Origin: Paraburkholderia guartelaensis
GTDB taxonomy: Bacteria > Pseudomonadota > Gammaproteobacteria > Burkholderiales > Burkholderiaceae
NCBI RefSeq assembly: GCF_004353905.1
Contig: NZ_SMOD01000031.1
Location: 31,945-95,944, forward strand
Direction of reading: 5' to 3'
DNA length: 64,000 nucleotides
Below are positions 49,387 to 60,925 of the stretch, in pieces. The position numbers and the translations under genes are program-made. Under the pieces are notes generated by a model. It had not been told where the DNA came from. It saw only the letters and a program-made list of their open reading frames with translations, and did not search any database. Each line of letters opens with the position of its first letter. The first letter of the stretch is position 1.

Positions 49387-49398
49387 GAGGGGTCTCCA

Positions 49399-51102
49399 AT
49401 GCTCAATGATCTTGTGCAGTTCATCCTGCTGTTCGCCTTCATGACGGCGCTTGCCATCGTCATGGGCAAATGGCTCACCCGCGTGTTCACACATGAACGT
49501 CACGCGGCGCCGGAACGCTGGACCTACGCTCTGCTAGGAGTCGATGCGAACGCCAGAATGTCCTGGACGCACTACGGCCTGGCGCTCCTCATCAGCAACG
49601 CGGCCATGATGCTGCTGGGCTACCTGCTGCTGCGCGTGCAGGCGCTATTGCCGTTCGATTCGCTGCAACGCGCGGCGCAGTCGCCCGATCTTGCCTTCAA
49701 TACGGCGGCATCGTTTATCACCAACACGAACTGGCAGTCGTATTCCGGCGAAAGCAGTCTCTCGAACTTTTCGCAGATGGCTGTCATCACGTTTCTGATG
49801 ATGGTCAGCGCCGCAACCGGTGTGGCCGCCGCTGCGGGTTTCATTCGCGGCCTTGGTCGCCGTAGCGCCGCGGATATCGGCAACTACTGGGTCGACTTCA
49901 CGCGCGTGCTCTATCGCGTGCTGCTGCCGCTTTCCCTGCTCATGGCGCTCGTCTATGTCTGGCAGGGGATGCCACAGACGCTCACGAGCGAAACGGTCGC
50001 GAAGACGCTCGAAGGCGCGCAGCAGCACATCGTGCTGGGGCCTGTCGCCAGCCTCGAGTCGATCAAGCATCTCGGCACCAACGGCGGCGGCTTTTTCGGC
50101 ATGAACGCGGCGCACCCGTTCGAAAACCCGACGCCGCTCACCAACACGCTGCACATGCTCTGCATGCTGCTGATTCCCTCCGCGCTGACCTACACGTTCG
50201 GCAGCATGCTGCTGCGCCGCCGCCAGGGTTGGGCGTTCTTTGCCGCATTCAGCGCGATGTTCGTGATTTGCGTGGCGCTGATCTATGGGGCGGAGCATGG
50301 CGGCAACCCGAACTTTGCACCGTTCGGTGTGGACCAGCAGGCGAGCCAACTGCAGGCTGGCGGCAACATGGAAGGCAAGGAGCTGCGCTTTGGCATCGCG
50401 CAGACGAGCATGTTCGTCGGCGTGACGACGGCCGCGACGACGGGCTCCGTCGACGCCATGCACGATTCGCTCATGCCCATCGGCGGCATGATCCCGATCG
50501 TGGAGATGATGCTCAACAACGTGTTCGGAGGCGATGGCGTCGGCTTCATCAACCTGATCACGTTCGCAATTCTCACCGTGTTTCTGGTGGGCATGATGAT
50601 CGGGCGCACGCCTGAGTTTCTCGGCAAGAAGATCGAAGCGCGCGAGATGAAGCTCGTGATGATCGCGGTGCTGGCGCATCCGGCGTCGATTCTCGTGCTG
50701 ACCGCACTCGCGGCGATCTGGCCGGATACGCAGGCGAGCCTGAACAACGCCGGCCCGCACGGTTTCAGCGAAATCCTCTACGCATACACCTCGGGGACGG
50801 CGAACAACGGTTCCGCGTTCGCAGGCCTGAATTCGAACACGCCGTTCTTCAATACGACGATTGCCTTCGCCATGCTGTTCGGCCGCTATTTCACGCTGCT
50901 GCCCATGCTCGCGGTGGCGGGCTCCCTCGCGATGAAAAAGACCGTGCCGGAAGGGCCCGGCACGCTGCCGACCGCGACGCCGTTGTTCACTGCGCTGCTC
51001 GTGTTCGTGGTGGTGCTCGTGGGCGGTCTGACCTTCTTCCCGGCGCTCGCGCTCGGGCCGGTGGTCGAGCATCTGATGCTGACCAATGGACACTCGTTTT
51101 AA
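49399..51102 (+). CDS. kdpA: KdpA, potassium-translocating subunit of the Kdp ATPase
   Basis: 567 residues, the usual KdpA length, with about ten helices and the four pore loops of the potassium channel superfamily: TNTNWQSYSGESSLS, LGTNGGGFFGMNAAHPFENP, TTAATTGSVDAMHD and YAYTSGTANNGSAFAG. It binds and passes K+ at low external concentration. GAGGGG precedes the ATG. It is followed by kdpC after 9 bases. Confidence 0.97.
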   Translation: MLNDLVQFILLFAFMTALAIVMGKWLTRVFTHERHAAPERWTYALLGVDANARMSWTHYGLALLISNAAMMLLGYLLLRVQALLPFDSLQRAAQSPDLAFNTAASFITNTNWQSYSGESSLSNFSQMAVITFLMMVSAATGVAAAAGFIRGLGRRSAADIGNYWVDFTRVLYRVLLPLSLLMALVYVWQGMPQTLTSETVAKTLEGAQQHIVLGPVASLESIKHLGTNGGGFFGMNAAHPFENPTPLTNTLHMLCMLLIPSALTYTFGSMLLRRRQGWAFFAAFSAMFVICVALIYGAEHGGNPNFAPFGVDQQASQLQAGGNMEGKELRFGIAQTSMFVGVTTAATTGSVDAMHDSLMPIGGMIPIVEMMLNNVFGGDGVGFINLITFAILTVFLVGMMIGRTPEFLGKKIEAREMKLVMIAVLAHPASILVLTALAAIWPDTQASLNNAGPHGFSEILYAYTSGTANNGSAFAGLNSNTPFFNTTIAFAMLFGRYFTLLPMLAVAGSLAMKKTVPEGPGTLPTATPLFTALLVFVVVLVGGLTFFPALALGPVVEHLMLTNGHSF

Positions 51103-51111
51103 GGATGCCGA

Positions 51112-51816
51112 ATGAATTCGAATATGCAGAGTGCGCGCGCGGCGGGTGACCTCGCACAAGGCACCGCGTCACCCGCGCCGTCGCTGCGTGAGTTGATGCG
51201 CCCGGCGCTGGTGTCGGCCGTGTTTTTCATGCTGTTGACGGGGCTGGCTTACCCGCTGCTGACCACGGGCATCGCGCAGGTGCTGATGCCGTCGCGGGCC
51301 AATGGCAGTCTGGTCGAAAAAGATCACAGCGTGGTCGGGTCGGCGCAGATCGGCCAGGACTTCACGCAGGCGCGCTATTTCCATCCGCGCCCGAGCGCAA
51401 CGCTCGGCGCGGACCCCAAAAATCCCGCGCAGACTGTCTCGCAGCCGTACAACGCGGAGTCGAGCGGCGCCAGTAATCTCGCACCGACCAGCAAGGCGTT
51501 GATCGATCAGGTTGCGTCGCGAGCCGCGGCCTACCGGCGCGAAAACGGTCTCGCAAGCGCGACGCTGGTCCCCGTCGACGCGGTGACGGCCTCCGCGTCC
51601 GGCCTCGACCCCGACATTTCGGTGGCGAATGCGCTTCTCCAGGCGCAGCGTGTCGCGCAAGCGCGCGGCCTCGCCATGGAGCCGATGCGCGCGCTAGTCG
51701 CGCAGCACACGAAGGCGCCGCAACTCGGTGTGCTCGGCGACCCGCGCGTGAATGTGCTCGAACTCAATCTGGCGCTCGACGCGCTGTCGTCTTCGACGGC
51801 GCAAGCGACTCAGTAA
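51112..51816 (+). CDS. kdpC: KdpC, stabilising subunit of the Kdp ATPase
   Basis: 234 residues, longer than the usual 190 or so. It has one membrane helix (PALVSAVFFMLLTGLAYPLLTTG) and the KdpC domain with GQDFTQARYFHPRPSATLGADPKNP, ASGLDPDISVANALLQAQRVAQ and GVLGDPRVNVLELNLALD. AAGGATG lies before the ATG at 51112. It stands between kdpA and kdpB, whereas the usual order is A-B-C. Confidence 0.95.
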   Translation: MNSNMQSARAAGDLAQGTASPAPSLRELMRPALVSAVFFMLLTGLAYPLLTTGIAQVLMPSRANGSLVEKDHSVVGSAQIGQDFTQARYFHPRPSATLGADPKNPAQTVSQPYNAESSGASNLAPTSKALIDQVASRAAAYRRENGLASATLVPVDAVTASASGLDPDISVANALLQAQRVAQARGLAMEPMRALVAQHTKAPQLGVLGDPRVNVLELNLALDALSSSTAQATQ

Positions 51817-51829
51817 CCGGAGTATCCCG

Positions 51830-53923
<2,094 letters not shown>

Positions 53924-53978
53924 GGCGCGCACAGCGGGATTAGCCACACACGGGGACATCGCCCCCGGCTTTCGTTTT

Positions 53979-55598
53979 ATGGACATGCACGACGAAGCGC
54001 GCGCACACCGCGCGCCAATCGAAAGACTGATGGCCTGCGTGAGCGCGATGCGCTCGCGGCGGCGCAAGCTGGCTCGCGAAGGCGCGCTCGCCGATGCGCG
54101 GGAGGGCCCGTCGCCAGCCGGCGGGTTTGGCGCGGCGCTGCTCGCCTGCGGCGCGACCACGCTGGCGGCCAACGAACTGCTGCGTGTGTTTGCGCCTTCG
54201 AACGTCGTAATGCTGTTCCTGTTCGTGGTCGTGTTGCTGTCGTTGCGATATGGGCGGCTCGTTGGCGCGTGGTCGGCGCTGCTCAGCGTGGCGAGCTTCG
54301 ACTTCTTCTTTGTCGATCCGCGCTTTTCTTTCGCGGTCTCCGACACGCAATACCTGTTCACGTTCACGCTGATCCTCGTGGTCGCGCTAGTCACGGGCCA
54401 GCTTGGCGCCGGACTGCGCGAGAAGGCCCTCGTGGCGACGGCGGGCGAGCGGCGCGCCACGGCGCTGGCGCGGGTGGCGCGCGAGCTTTCGGGCGCGATC
54501 TCGGCGGAAGAGGTCGCGCACGTGTGCGCGCAAACACTCGCATTGCTCGTGCAGGTGCGCGTGGCGCTCGTCGTGACGAGCGAGCGCGGCACACTGCGCA
54601 CGATCGGCGAGGCCGATTTCGTCGATGACTCGATTGCACACTGGACGTTCGCGCATCTGCAGCCCGCGGGCGCGGGCACGACGGCGTTGCCCGGTGCGCG
54701 GGCGCTCTATTTACCGCTGCGCGGGCCGATTGCCACGCGCGGCGTGATCGCCGTGGTCGGCTCCGACGGCGCGCCGCTTGCCGACGCCAGCGCACGCGGG
54801 CTGCTCGAAGCGTGCTGCTCGCTGATCGCGCTGGCGCTGGAGCGCTGCCACTTCATCGAAATCGCGCAGTCCGCGCAGCTGCGCGTAGAGGGCGAGCGCT
54901 TGCGCAATGCGTTGCTCGCGGCGGTATCGCACGACCTGAAAACGCCGCTCACCGCCATTGGCGGACTTGCCGAAACGCTCGAACGCGCAGATGCGCTGCC
55001 CGATGAAGAACGCCGCGTGGTGTCTCGCGCCATTCGTATGCAGACCGAAGGATTGCACTGGCTGGTGACGAATCTGCTCGATCTCGCGCGCATGCAGGGC
55101 GAGGGCGTGCGCCTGAACAAGGAGTGGCACGCGCTCGACGAAATCGTTGGCAGTGCGTTCGCGCGGCTCGGCACATCGCTCGACGCGCACCGCACCCGCA
55201 CCGACCTCGCCGTTGGCCTGCCACTCATCGAACTCGACGCCATTGCGTTCGAGCGTGTACTCGTGAATCTGATCGACAACGCCGTGAAGTACACGCCGCC
55301 CGGCTCCACTGTCACCGTCCGCGCACACGCTGCGGGCGATTGCGTGCACGTTGTCGTCGAGGACGACGGGCCGGGCCTGCCGCGCATCGAAAGCGAGCGC
55401 CTGTTCGAGGCATTCGCGCGCGGCGTGAAGGAATCGTCGATCTCGGGCGTGGGGCTCGGCCTCGCCCTATGCCGCACCATCGTCGAGGCGCACGGCGGTG
55501 CGATCGAATGCGAAAATCGCGAGCCGCGCGGCGCGCGTTTCACCATCAGCCTGCCTATGAGCACACCGCCCGACTTTCTTGAGGAACCCACTGCATGA
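53979..55598 (+). CDS. kdpD: KdpD-type sensor kinase lacking the N-terminal KdpD/USP sensor half
   Basis: 539 residues against about 900 for normal KdpD. It starts with about 45 residues and then directly has the DUF4118 membrane block (four helices, about 48-140, SFDFFFVDPRFSFAVSDTQY), a GAF-like domain (about 160-290), HisKA with His318 in AAVSHDLKTPLTAIGG, and the ATPase (NLIDNAVKYTPPGS, DDGPGLP, GVGLGLALCRTIVEAHGG). The cytoplasmic KdpD domain with its Walker motifs and the USP domain are missing; only 55 bases separate the gene from kdpB, so no remnant remains. It overlaps kdpE by 4 bases. Confidence 0.9.
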   Translation: MDMHDEARAHRAPIERLMACVSAMRSRRRKLAREGALADAREGPSPAGGFGAALLACGATTLAANELLRVFAPSNVVMLFLFVVVLLSLRYGRLVGAWSALLSVASFDFFFVDPRFSFAVSDTQYLFTFTLILVVALVTGQLGAGLREKALVATAGERRATALARVARELSGAISAEEVAHVCAQTLALLVQVRVALVVTSERGTLRTIGEADFVDDSIAHWTFAHLQPAGAGTTALPGARALYLPLRGPIATRGVIAVVGSDGAPLADASARGLLEACCSLIALALERCHFIEIAQSAQLRVEGERLRNALLAAVSHDLKTPLTAIGGLAETLERADALPDEERRVVSRAIRMQTEGLHWLVTNLLDLARMQGEGVRLNKEWHALDEIVGSAFARLGTSLDAHRTRTDLAVGLPLIELDAIAFERVLVNLIDNAVKYTPPGSTVTVRAHAAGDCVHVVVEDDGPGLPRIESERLFEAFARGVKESSISGVGLGLALCRTIVEAHGGAIECENREPRGARFTISLPMSTPPDFLEEPTA

Positions 55599-56323
55599 GC
55601 AAGCCCCGTGTGCTGATCGTCGAAGACGAGGCCGATATCCGGCGCTTCGTGCGCATGTCGCTCGAGCGCGAGGGGATGAGCGTGTTCGAGGCGGCGGATG
55701 CAGCCCAGGGCCGTGTGGAGTGCAGCACGCGGCAGCCCGACCTCGTGATCGTGGATCTCGGGCTGCCCGACGAAGACGGCAAGGCGCTGATCCGCGATTT
55801 GCGCGGCTGGTCGCGCACGCCGGTGGTGGTGCTCTCGGCGCGCGATCGCGAGAGCGAGAAGGTCGAAGCGCTCAATCTCGGCGCCGACGACTATCTGACG
55901 AAGCCGTTCGGCGTGCCCGAACTCATCGCCCGCGTGAAGGCGCAGTTGCGGCGCGCGAGTTTCGTGAGCGGCGCCGGCACGGGCGACGCGACCGTTCAGT
56001 TCGGCGAAATCCGCGTGAATCTGGCCACGTACGAAGTGACCCGCGCGGGCGCGCCGGTCCACCTCACGCCAACCGAGTTCCGCCTGCTCGCGGCGCTCAT
56101 TCGCGGCTATGGCAAGGTGCTGACGTATAGGCAGTTGCTGCTCGATGTCTGGGGGCCGACCTATGTCGATCGGCCGCAATACCTGCGCGTGTATATGGCC
56201 GGCATACGGCAGAAGCTCGAAGAGGATCCGGCGCGTCCGCGGTTCCTGATCACCGAATTGCAGGTCGGCTATAGGCTCACTGGCCTCGAATCGAAAGGTC
56301 AGTGCGGTACTATCGGTAGCTAG
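55595..56323 (+). CDS. kdpE: KdpE, OmpR-family response regulator
   Basis: 242 residues: receiver domain (EDEAD at 10-14, phospho-acceptor Asp54 in VDLGLPDEDG, Lys in YLTKPFG) and a winged-helix DNA-binding domain (TPTEFRLLAALIRGYGKVLTYRQLLLDVWG, YLRVYMAGIRQKLE). It should be phosphorylated by the kinase encoded just upstream and act at the direct repeats at 48973-48990. Its ATG overlaps the kdpD stop (ATGA). Confidence 0.95.
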   Translation: MSKPRVLIVEDEADIRRFVRMSLEREGMSVFEAADAAQGRVECSTRQPDLVIVDLGLPDEDGKALIRDLRGWSRTPVVVLSARDRESEKVEALNLGADDYLTKPFGVPELIARVKAQLRRASFVSGAGTGDATVQFGEIRVNLATYEVTRAGAPVHLTPTEFRLLAALIRGYGKVLTYRQLLLDVWGPTYVDRPQYLRVYMAGIRQKLEEDPARPRFLITELQVGYRLTGLESKGQCGTIGS

Positions 56324-56386
56324 CACACCGATAAGGTTTGCTAACCAGTCATCTATGCAGTCCTGATAAACGGCCAGTCACGCCTC

Positions 56387-56414
56387 AGAAGCCCGCTGTT
56401 TCCAGCAGGCTTCT
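56387..56414 (+). terminator. Hairpin terminator after kdpE
   Basis: AGAAGCCCGCTG (56387-56398) pairs with CAGCAGGCTTCT (56403-56414) with one mismatch and a 4-base loop. It lies 63 bases after the kdpE stop; the following T-run is weak. Confidence 0.55.
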
Positions 56415-56463
56415 ATTCGAGCAACGACAGCAGACCGTCTGGCAGAACGGCACGTGGGGCTAG

Positions 56464-56730
56464 CTAGTGCCCATGCGCCTCGCGGAATCCGGCGTCCTTC
56501 TCGAGTCGGCGGCCGTGGCTGCCGACGTGGAATCCCGCTGAGATCACAAAGAGGACTCCGGCGAAAGGCCAGATATAGATTGCCAGCGAGAAGCAAACCC
56601 AAATCGCTTCTTGTGGCGGATACGCCTGGAGTGCCCAGACAAGACAGGCAACTGGCAACAGCATCAGACACAGCGCCGACCGGGTGAGAAAGGTGGCGGC
56701 TTTTGCTTTCTTTAGCGTCTCTGCTTGCAT
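56464..56730 (-). CDS. Small two-helix membrane protein
   Basis: 88 residues with two membrane helices (SALCLMLLPVACLVWALQAY and AIWVCFSLAIYIWPFAGVLFVI) and a polar C-terminus ending in FREAHGH. GGAG is 6 bases before the ATG at 56730. No family recognised. It diverges from the isochorismatase-like gene and shares about 120 bases of upstream sequence. Confidence 0.6.
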   Translation of the reverse strand: MQAETLKKAKAATFLTRSALCLMLLPVACLVWALQAYPPQEAIWVCFSLAIYIWPFAGVLFVISAGFHVGSHGRRLEKDAGFREAHGH

Positions 56731-56852
56731 GCCTGGCTCCATAGGGAATGGCATTGGGACATAGAGTCGCATGGCGACCATTTGTCGCATACTTAGTAAT
56801 ATCCCTGACAGGTGCCCTTTTTGCGCACTGCAATTTCCAAAAAGGATTCGTG

Positions 56853-57383
56853 ATGCTGCATAGCCTTTCCGAATCGATCGTAGTTCTGATCGACCTGCAA
56901 ACGAGACTGATGCCTGCGATTCACGACGGCGCATCCGTTGTCGGTCAAGCCATTCGGCTCGGACGGATTGCTCGGGGTCTCGATGTTCCAGTCATCGGGA
57001 CAGAACAGAATCCGCGCGCACTCGGCGAAAACGCGGAGGAAATTAAAGAACTCTGCTCAATGACTGTTGCAAAGCACCATTTCGACGCCACTGCCGATGG
57101 CCTGTTCGACGCGCTGCCTCAAGGGCGAACCCGAGCCATCGTCGCGGGATGCGAGGCGCATGTCTGCGTATTGCAAACGGCGATTGGGTTGCTGCATCGC
57201 GGTCTATCGGTCACTGTCGTTGCCGATGCAGTGGGTTCGCGCAAAGTCGTCGACAAAGAGGTCGCAATTTCGCGTCTGAATAAAGCGGGCGCTGAAGTGG
57301 CGACGGTCGAGATGGTCGCATTCGAATGGCTGCGCTCCAGCCAGCACCCGAGATTTCGCGACATTCTGGAGTTGATCAAGTAA
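56853..57383 (+). CDS. Isochorismatase-family cysteine hydrolase
   Basis: 176 residues of the YcaC/nicotinamidase-like fold. The catalytic Asp is in VVLIDLQTRLMP, the Lys in TVAKHHFDA and the nucleophilic Cys in GCEAHVCVLQTAI. It hydrolyses an amide or similar bond; the true substrate is unknown. AAAGGA precedes the ATG at 56853; a longer frame from 56748 lacks support. It ends just before the small frame at 57402. Confidence 0.88.
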   Translation: MLHSLSESIVVLIDLQTRLMPAIHDGASVVGQAIRLGRIARGLDVPVIGTEQNPRALGENAEEIKELCSMTVAKHHFDATADGLFDALPQGRTRAIVAGCEAHVCVLQTAIGLLHRGLSVTVVADAVGSRKVVDKEVAISRLNKAGAEVATVEMVAFEWLRSSQHPRFRDILELIK

Positions 57384-57401
57384 GCGGCATAAGTGGCGCA
57401 A

Positions 57402-57515
57402 TCATCCGCAAAACGCGGCGCCAGTGAGTAAGGCAAGCATCGTCGAAGGCGTGAGATATTCGACGAAGGTCCAGACAATAAGCGCTACGAACGAAATGGT
57501 CAGAATGAGCTGCAT
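57402..57515 (-). CDS. Possible 37-residue single-helix peptide downstream of the MFS gene
   Basis: The frame encodes MQLILTISFVALIVWTFVEY followed by LTPSTMLALLTGAAFCG, one or two membrane helices. It begins 23 bases after the MFS stop on the same strand. No ribosome-binding site is obvious, so it may not be expressed. Confidence 0.3.
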   Translation of the reverse strand: MQLILTISFVALIVWTFVEYLTPSTMLALLTGAAFCG

Positions 57516-57538
57516 GATGCGCACGGCCAACCCCTCGC

Positions 57539-58765
57539 TCACGAAGGCTGGCCCGCGATCATGGCGCGCTGCGCAACCCGCTCGTCGTCGATCGGCAGAT
57601 GCATCAATCCTGCAATGATGCCGAGCGCAATCGAGCCCTGCCAGAGCAGGCCGTAGCTGTGCGTTGCGTCGAACACCACGCCGCCCAGCCAGACGCCAAA
57701 GAAGCTGCCGATCTGATGCCCGAGAAACACGAAGCCGAATAGCGTCGAGATATAGCGCACGCCGAACATCTGCGAAACGATCCCGCTCGTCAGCGGCACT
57801 GTGCCGAGCCACATGAATCCCATCGCAAACGCGAACACATACAGCGTGAGCGGCGAGAGCGGCAAGGCGAGGAATAGCGCCATCACGCCCGCTCGTGCGA
57901 AATAGATCGCCGAGAGCAGATACTTGCGGCGCAGAAATCCCCCGGCGTAACCGCATAAAAACGTGCCCGCCGTGTTGGCGAGCGCGATCAGCGCGAGCGC
58001 CAGACTTGCTTCGCGCGCGCTCATGCCTTTGTCGAGCAAATACGCCGGCAAGTGCGCGCCGATGAATGCAAGCTGGAAGCCGCACGACAAAAAGCCCAGA
58101 TTGAGCAGCCAGAACCCGCGATGCGCAAACGCCTTGCCAATGGCGCGGCGCAGTGTGTCGTGCGAATCGATCGCGCCGCTGCGCGCCACCGGACGGTCGC
58201 GCAGCCATGCCGCGAGCGGCGCGCTGGCGAGCATCATGGCGGCGAGAACGAGAATGGCCGTAACCCAGCCGAATCTGCCGATCATCCCTTGCGTGAGCGG
58301 CACGATGCAGAACTGGCCAAGGCCGCCGAACATGCCCGCAACGCTCAGCGCCCAGCTGCGCTGATCGGCTGCAAAGAGCCGGGAGAGCGCGCCGTAGACC
58401 GCGCCGAACGCCGTGCCGGACAATGCCACGCCGAGCACCACGCCCACGCCAAACGTGTAGACGCCAGGCGTCGCGCTCAGGGCCATCATCGCGAGTCCGA
58501 GCGCGTAGAGCAGGGCGCCCGCGAAGATCACGCGCGCGGAGCCGAAGCGGTCGGAGATCATGCCAGTGAGCGGTTGGGCAATACCCCACAGCAGGTTTTG
58601 CAGCGCGAGCGCGAGGCCGAACGTCTCACGCGTCCAGCCGCGATCGAGCGTGACGGGCAACAGGAATAGCCCTTGCACGTTGCGCACGCCGAGCGCCGCG
58701 CCCATCACGACGCCGCCTGCAATCACGAGCAGCCAGCGGCGCCACGCATCGTCCATTCCGGTCAT
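57539..58765 (-). CDS. MFS transporter, monocarboxylate/OFA-like
   Basis: 408 residues with 12 membrane helices. The N-terminal half carries RNVQGLFLLPVTLDRGWTRETFGLALALQNLLWGIAQP and DRFGSARVIFAGALLYALG, typical of OxlT/MCT-like carriers. GAGGAGG lies 7 bases before the ATG. The substrate, probably a small organic acid, cannot be told. The LysR regulator is 112 bases upstream on the same strand and could control it. Confidence 0.88.
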   Translation of the reverse strand: MTGMDDAWRRWLLVIAGGVVMGAALGVRNVQGLFLLPVTLDRGWTRETFGLALALQNLLWGIAQPLTGMISDRFGSARVIFAGALLYALGLAMMALSATPGVYTFGVGVVLGVALSGTAFGAVYGALSRLFAADQRSWALSVAGMFGGLGQFCIVPLTQGMIGRFGWVTAILVLAAMMLASAPLAAWLRDRPVARSGAIDSHDTLRRAIGKAFAHRGFWLLNLGFLSCGFQLAFIGAHLPAYLLDKGMSAREASLALALIALANTAGTFLCGYAGGFLRRKYLLSAIYFARAGVMALFLALPLSPLTLYVFAFAMGFMWLGTVPLTSGIVSQMFGVRYISTLFGFVFLGHQIGSFFGVWLGGVVFDATHSYGLLWQGSIALGIIAGLMHLPIDDERVAQRAMIAGQPS

Positions 58766-58877
58766 CGTTCGCCTCCTCGCACTGGACGCTTCGCTGTTGC
58801 GCAGCGTGGTGCCTAGTAGAGCGCGGGAAGGCGGCTTGGCTCAAGCGAGTTTTTGGCACGTTTCGCATGCGTACTGA

Positions 58878-59798
58878 TCATGCGATTCGGCTTTGGCGAG
58901 CCTGTTCGACGATCCAGTCGATGACGGCGCGCACGTCGTCGCGCGGCGCTTCGTCGGCCTGATGCAGCCAGTAGGCATAGCCAGTCGGACCCTCGGCGCG
59001 CGCATTGCCGATGGCGGCGAGCCTCCCGTCCGCAAGCAGCGGCTGCACGAGGGCGACGCGCCCGAGTGCGATGCCGCGGCCGGCAATGGCGGCCTGAATG
59101 ACCTGATCGTACTGGTTGAAACGCAGCACGCCGCGAAGCGGCGCGCTGTCGAGGCCGCGCGCGCCCAGATGATCGGCCCAACGCAGCATCGGGCGGCGCA
59201 CGCCCTCGAATTCGAGCAGCACGTGGCGCGCGAGCGTGGCCGCGTCGAGCTTCTTCACATTCAACGAAGGATGCGCGACCGGCAATACGTATTCGTCGTA
59301 GAGATGCACCGCGCGATTCGCCGCCTCCGGCGCGATGCGTGCAGGCGCGTAGCGCAAGGCGAGATCGATGCCTTCGGCGCGCAGGTCGAGCACCTTCTCG
59401 GAGGTCGCAAGACGCAGATCGATGTCCGGCAGCAGGCGTTGCAACTCACCGATACGCGGCAGCAGCCACAGGCCGGCAATGCCGATGCTGGCGGTGATCG
59501 TCACCGGCTGGCGCGTCTCGCGCGCCGCCAGCGCGCCGACGATTTCCTGCATCTGCTGCACCGCGCTGTCCGCAACGCGCAGCAGGCGCTCGCCCTCCGG
59601 CGTGAGCGAGATCGAACGATAGCCGCGGTTGAAGAGGCGCACGCCTAGCGCCTCTTCGAGCGCGGCGATCTGGCGGCTTACGGCGGATTGCGTCACGCAC
59701 AGGTCGTCGGCGGCGAGCGTGATGCTCATGCGCCGGCCCACCGCGACGAAACCGCGAATGAGGTCGAGAGGAGGGAGTTTCACGAGCGGCACTGACAT
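58878..59798 (-). CDS. LysR-family transcriptional regulator (GcvA-like)
   Basis: 306 residues. The N-terminal helix-turn-helix reads LIRGFVAVGRRMSITLAADDLCVTQSAVSRQIAALEEALG in its span from 13 to 52, and GYRSISLTPEGERLL follows, as in GcvA/AmpR relatives. The rest is a periplasmic-binding-like effector domain. GAGGAAAA precedes the ATG at 59798. It lies between an MFS gene (same strand) and a divergent alpha/beta hydrolase (95 bases), both possible targets. Confidence 0.92.
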   Translation of the reverse strand: MSVPLVKLPPLDLIRGFVAVGRRMSITLAADDLCVTQSAVSRQIAALEEALGVRLFNRGYRSISLTPEGERLLRVADSAVQQMQEIVGALAARETRQPVTITASIGIAGLWLLPRIGELQRLLPDIDLRLATSEKVLDLRAEGIDLALRYAPARIAPEAANRAVHLYDEYVLPVAHPSLNVKKLDAATLARHVLLEFEGVRRPMLRWADHLGARGLDSAPLRGVLRFNQYDQVIQAAIAGRGIALGRVALVQPLLADGRLAAIGNARAEGPTGYAYWLHQADEAPRDDVRAVIDWIVEQARQSRIA

Positions 59799-59893
59799 GC
59801 GTTTTCCTCATGCGAAAGCTGAGCAAAGATTGATTGAACCCGCTGGCAAGGTCAAGTGAAATCGACACTCGGGTTTCTTCATGGAGCACGTTT

Positions 59894-60925
59894 ATGCATT
59901 CAGCCGATCCGGGCGAGGCGCGTCCTGTCGCCGTCGCCATCACCGCCGCCGATGGTTTTACGCTTCGCGCTTACGTGTGGCGTCGTCACACATTGCTGAA
60001 CGCGGACGCGTCACGTCCGGTGGTCATCGTCAATTCGGCCACGTCGGTGCGCTGCCACTACTATTTCCGCTTTGGCGCATGGCTGCACCAGCAGGGTTTC
60101 GACGTGCTGGTCTACGACTACCGTGGCATTGGCGGCTCGCAGCCCGTTACGCTCGCAACGCTCGATGCGAGCTGGCTGGAATGGGGCGAACGCGATTTCG
60201 AAGCGGTGCTGCGCTACGCCCGAAGCATGTTCCCTGAACAACCGATCGACGTCGTGGGGCATAGCATTGGCGGCTTCCTGACCGGGCTCGCGCCGTCGAA
60301 TCAATTCATTCGCCGCGTCTTCACCGTCGGCACGCAATACGCGTATTGGCGAGACTACGCGCCGCGCAGCATGCCGCTCATGCTCTGGAAATGGCATGTC
60401 GTGATGCCGGTTTTGACCGGTCTGATGGGCTATTTCCCCGCATCGTGGTTCGGATGGATGGAGGACACGCCGCGCGGCGTCGCGAGGATCTGGAGCCGGG
60501 GCCGCGCCCGCTTTGAAGACACGCTCAGCAACGGGTCGCTCGCGCTTACGCCCGAGCAGCGAGCGGACATCGTCGCGCGTTTTGGCAACATGCAGGCGCC
60601 CATTCTTGCAGTCAGTTTCCCCGATGATCCATTCGGCACGATCCGGGCGATCGAACGCACGCTGCGTTATTTCACCCAAAGCCAGTCGACGCATGTACGC
60701 ATCGCGCCCGCCTCAATTGGCGAGCGCAGCATCGGGCACTTCGCGTTTTTTCACTCGCGATTCGAGCGCAGCCTGTGGCCGCTCGCGCGGGATTGGCTGG
60801 CCGATGGCAGCGTCATCGCGACGACGCCGGCAACGACGCACCCGAGTCCCAGCCACGCCGAGGTCGAGAGCGATTCGCCGAGCCACGCAATGCCTATCGC
60901 CACGCCGATCGGCACGCGCAAATAG
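59894..60925 (+). CDS. Alpha/beta-hydrolase-fold protein
   Basis: 343 residues. The nucleophile elbow is VVGHSIGG with the catalytic Ser, the oxyanion region follows VIVNSATSVRCHYYFRFG, and the acid/His part lies near PILAVSFPDDPFG and GHFAFFHSRFE. It resembles the serine aminopeptidase/lipase-like group; substrate unknown. GGAG is 8 bases before the ATG at 59894. The last 40 residues (after WPLARDWLADG) go beyond the normal end of the fold and overlap the 3' end of the EamA gene by 175 bases, tail to tail. Confidence 0.82.
   Translation: MHSADPGEARPVAVAITAADGFTLRAYVWRRHTLLNADASRPVVIVNSATSVRCHYYFRFGAWLHQQGFDVLVYDYRGIGGSQPVTLATLDASWLEWGERDFEAVLRYARSMFPEQPIDVVGHSIGGFLTGLAPSNQFIRRVFTVGTQYAYWRDYAPRSMPLMLWKWHVVMPVLTGLMGYFPASWFGWMEDTPRGVARIWSRGRARFEDTLSNGSLALTPEQRADIVARFGNMQAPILAVSFPDDPFGTIRAIERTLRYFTQSQSTHVRIAPASIGERSIGHFAFFHSRFERSLWPLARDWLADGSVIATTPATTHPSPSHAEVESDSPSHAMPIATPIGTRK

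Noticed and set aside
57402..58589. 395-codon minus-strand frame overlapping the MFS gene in another frame
   Set aside because: The MFS frame has the helices and ribosome-binding site; only the last 37 codons of the other frame lie outside it and are listed as a doubtful peptide.
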